Under the pieces are notes generated by a model, which was not told the DNA's origin, made no database searches, and was given only the letters and a program-made list of their open reading frames with translations. A stretch of 15,655 bases of DNA from Mesorhizobium amorphae (lineage in GTDB: Bacteria > Pseudomonadota > Alphaproteobacteria > Rhizobiales > Rhizobiaceae): NCBI GenBank assembly GCA_003240775.1, contig QFNI01000074.1, positions 1-15,655 of the forward strand. Direction: 5' to 3'. Positions 13,875 through 15,655 of this stretch are shown in pieces (the first letter of the stretch is position 1; each line of letters opens with the position of its first letter). The position numbers and the translations under genes are program-made.

Positions 13875-15347
13875 ATGGCTGAGGTTGACCAGATCCTCCC
13901 GAACGACACGGTTGACGCGCCCACGATTCCGGCCGCGGATATCAAGGCGCGAAAGCGGGCGATCTCCCGCGGCAAGGTGACCTTCGCCATCGGCGGGGCG
14001 TTCGTCCTGTTCGCCATGTGGGTCGCGCTCAACGGGCTTGGCGGCGGGATCGAGGAGGCTCCGTCCACGGTCGCCACGGCGCCGACCGAGAGCAACCAGA
14101 TCGGCGGCGAGATGACGCCGGACTACCTGCGCAGCATTCAGAACGCGAACGACCTGATCGACCAGCGCGCCCGCGAGGCGGGCGTCAGCTCCCTGCCCAC
14201 CCCCGTCGACCCGGTTCGCGTCGCCGTTCGCGAGCAGGACGTGGTGAAGGAGGTCGAGGTCCCGGCGCCGGAGACGGTCCGCGTCGAGATCCCCGACGTC
14301 GAGATCGCGCCGGCCCCGCGCATGGAGCGGGCGGAACCGGTTCGCGTAGCGGTTCCCGAGGAGACGGCAACGGTCCGGGTCGCCGAGCAGGACGAATCCG
14401 CGGAGGAGAAGCCGGAGAACCCCTATATCGGGCTGATGGCCGCCAACATGCAGGCGATCTCGGAGGCGCAGAAGCCTTCCGGCCTGCAGTCGTTCGAGAT
14501 CGCGACCGTCCGCAACGCCGGGGCGGACGCGGCGAATCGGTCCGGTTATGCGGACCGGACCGAACCGGAACCCGGTCCGGCCGCGGAGACGGCGACGCCG
14601 AGGACGGGCGGGGCCGGCACGGTCTTCGAGGAGCCGGTGACGGTCGAGGAGGAGCTGGCCGCCGCCGAGGCGGCGGGCGCGGGCGCGCCGGTTTCCGAAG
14701 AGGAGGTGATGTCCGCGCTGTCCGGCGGCCGCCAGCCCGGCCCCGCCCCCGTGTCCGACGCCAACCTTCCCGAGGAGGATCGCGGGAAGCTTCTGCTCCC
14801 GGCCGGTTCCGTGTCATACGCCGAGAACCTGATGTCGATCACGTCCGATCGCGAGACCCCGGTCGTGGCCAGGCTGGTTTCCGGCCCGATGGCGGGGAAC
14901 GTCCTGCGCGGCGCCTACGGGGTCGACAAGGCGAGCGGAAAGATGTCGGTCAATTTCACCTCGATGAGCGACGAGAAGGGCAAGACCGTTCCCGTGGAGG
15001 CGATCGCCGTTGACGGGTTCACCGCCGAGACGGTGACCCGCAGCAGCATCGACCGGCGCCTGCTGCGTCGTTACGCCCCGGTTCTGGGCGCGACCTTCAT
15101 CACCGGCCTGGCCGCAGCCGCCGCGGAGCCGGACAAGACGATCATCACGAATTCCGACGGGGACCAGGAGGTCGTCGAGCAGGCCCGCACGACGGAGCAG
15201 GCCGCCTATGCGGGCCTGGCAGCTTCCGCTGACGCCATCTCGGCCGATCTCCTGGAGTATTCCCCGAAGGGCCCGGAGATCAGGATCGCGGCGGGTTTCC
15301 CGCTCGGGATCATCTTCGTCACCGACGTGTATGATGAAAAGAAATAA
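13875..15347 (+). CDS. icmE/dotG: IcmE/DotG channel subunit, VirB10-like C-terminus (TraO of R64)
   Basis: This 490-residue protein matches IcmE/DotG, which crosses the inner membrane and the periplasm and joins the outer-membrane ring. One membrane helix (about 36-56) follows a short cytoplasmic tail. A long linker (about 60-300) is rich in Pro, Glu, Ala and Val and carries PVRVAV-E twice (113-120 and 155-162). The C-terminal VirB10-like beta domain runs from about 305 to 485, with AGSVSYAENLMSITSD, GPMAGNVLRGAY (337-348), and IRIAAGFPLGIIFVTDVY (469-486). It is close in size to plasmid TraO and lacks the long repeat region that brings Legionella DotG to about 1050 residues. It follows dotH by 13 bases. 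Confidence 0.94.
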   Translation: MAEVDQILPNDTVDAPTIPAADIKARKRAISRGKVTFAIGGAFVLFAMWVALNGLGGGIEEAPSTVATAPTESNQIGGEMTPDYLRSIQNANDLIDQRAREAGVSSLPTPVDPVRVAVREQDVVKEVEVPAPETVRVEIPDVEIAPAPRMERAEPVRVAVPEETATVRVAEQDESAEEKPENPYIGLMAANMQAISEAQKPSGLQSFEIATVRNAGADAANRSGYADRTEPEPGPAAETATPRTGGAGTVFEEPVTVEEELAAAEAAGAGAPVSEEEVMSALSGGRQPGPAPVSDANLPEEDRGKLLLPAGSVSYAENLMSITSDRETPVVARLVSGPMAGNVLRGAYGVDKASGKMSVNFTSMSDEKGKTVPVEAIAVDGFTAETVTRSSIDRRLLRRYAPVLGATFITGLAAAAAEPDKTIITNSDGDQEVVEQARTTEQAAYAGLAASADAISADLLEYSPKGPEIRIAAGFPLGIIFVTDVYDEKK

Positions 15348-15404
15348 CCCTTCACAGGCGCGGAAACCCGTGATAGCGAAGAACGAAATCCTTGGGGGAT
15401 GATG

Positions 15405-15655
15405 ATGTCCGATACCGATACCAGGAAGATCCTGCGCCGCTCTTCGAGCGAATCGTTCGAGGAGGCGCGCGCCGCCGCGGCCGACTCCGGACTTATGGGT
15501 GAGGCGCAGAGGGTGACAGAGGATTACCTTGACGTCATCAAGCGGGTCGACACCCGTGACGGGCTGTTCGACGACCCGCTTCCCCCGGAAGATGACGCCC
15601 CCTTCGCCCCCGCGGGCCGGGAGATCCCCGTCGCCGGACCCGCCGATCCCGGCCC
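15405..15655 (+). CDS. Partial CDS, N-terminus of unrecognised protein after dotG
   Basis: An open frame runs from here off the right edge, 83 codons visible. Three ATG codons lie in tandem (15399, 15402, 15405). The last has the best distance, six bases, from GGGGG at 15394-15398. The visible part, starting MSDTDTRKILRRSSSESF, is charged, then proline- and acid-rich, with no signal peptide or membrane helix yet. In Legionella and R64 the gene after icmE/traO is icmG/dotF (traP), a protein with a cytoplasmic N-terminal part before one membrane helix, so that is the leading guess from position. No sequence motif confirms it. Confidence 0.6.
   Translation, partial: MSDTDTRKILRRSSSESFEEARAAAADSGLMGEAQRVTEDYLDVIKRVDTRDGLFDDPLPPEDDAPFAPAGREIPVAGPADPG

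Noticed and set aside
11879..14095. Long minus-strand open frame (738 codons) opposite PBP end, dotI and dotH
   Set aside because: It crosses several well-supported plus-strand genes and has the composition of an antisense shadow.
1..15655. CRISPR arrays, tRNA or rRNA genes, insertion sequences, att sites
   Set aside because: No spaced direct repeats, clover-leaf sequences, transposase frames or terminal inverted repeats were seen on either strand by eye.

Overview
The window is GC-rich DNA (about two thirds G+C by eye) with dense, overlapping genes. It looks like part of an alphaproteobacterial conjugative plasmid or integrative conjugative element. This rests on four recognisable core proteins of a Dot/Icm-type (type IVB, MPF-I, IncI-like) secretion system (IcmB/DotO, IcmL/DotI, IcmK/DotH, IcmE/DotG), a probable fifth (IcmJ/DotN), a small two-helix membrane protein that may be IcmC/IcmD-like, a plasmid-style primase, and a GcrA-like DNA-binding protein, a family typical of alphaproteobacteria. 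The replicon type is inferred: no replication, partition, relaxase or integrase gene lies in the window.

Layout. Minus strand, read from right to left: a small exported two-helix membrane protein (1543-1947), a strong intrinsic terminator (1487-1517), a CHC2/Toprim primase (84-1406), and the start of another gene that overlaps the primase stop (1-87). A 520-bp divergent intergenic region follows (1948-2467). It holds a 66-bp perfectly alternating pyrimidine-purine tract, an AT-rich element and nine copies of a self-complementary heptamer, YGTWACR. To its right a long plus-strand gene run starts: a GcrA-like/zinc-finger protein, IcmJ/DotN-like, an unknown 475-residue protein, the IcmB/DotO ATPase, then a four-gene insert (degenerate nuclease-fold exported protein, unknown exported protein, possible tandem ribbon-helix-helix protein, complete class A penicillin-binding protein), then IcmL/DotI - IcmK/DotH - IcmE/DotG and the start of a further gene at the right edge.

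How the parts may work together. DotG spans the inner membrane and reaches the outer-membrane complex with DotH. DotI is an inner-membrane subunit, DotO is the VirB4-like ATPase, and DotN is part of the coupling complex that feeds substrates in. The primase probably makes primers on transferred single-stranded DNA. The main surprise is a bifunctional peptidoglycan synthase with every catalytic motif present inside the apparatus operon. It suggests that this system builds or repairs the wall around its channel, whereas conjugation systems usually only carry wall-cutting enzymes. The insert around it contains three further proteins without a clear family assignment and is the best candidate for something undescribed.
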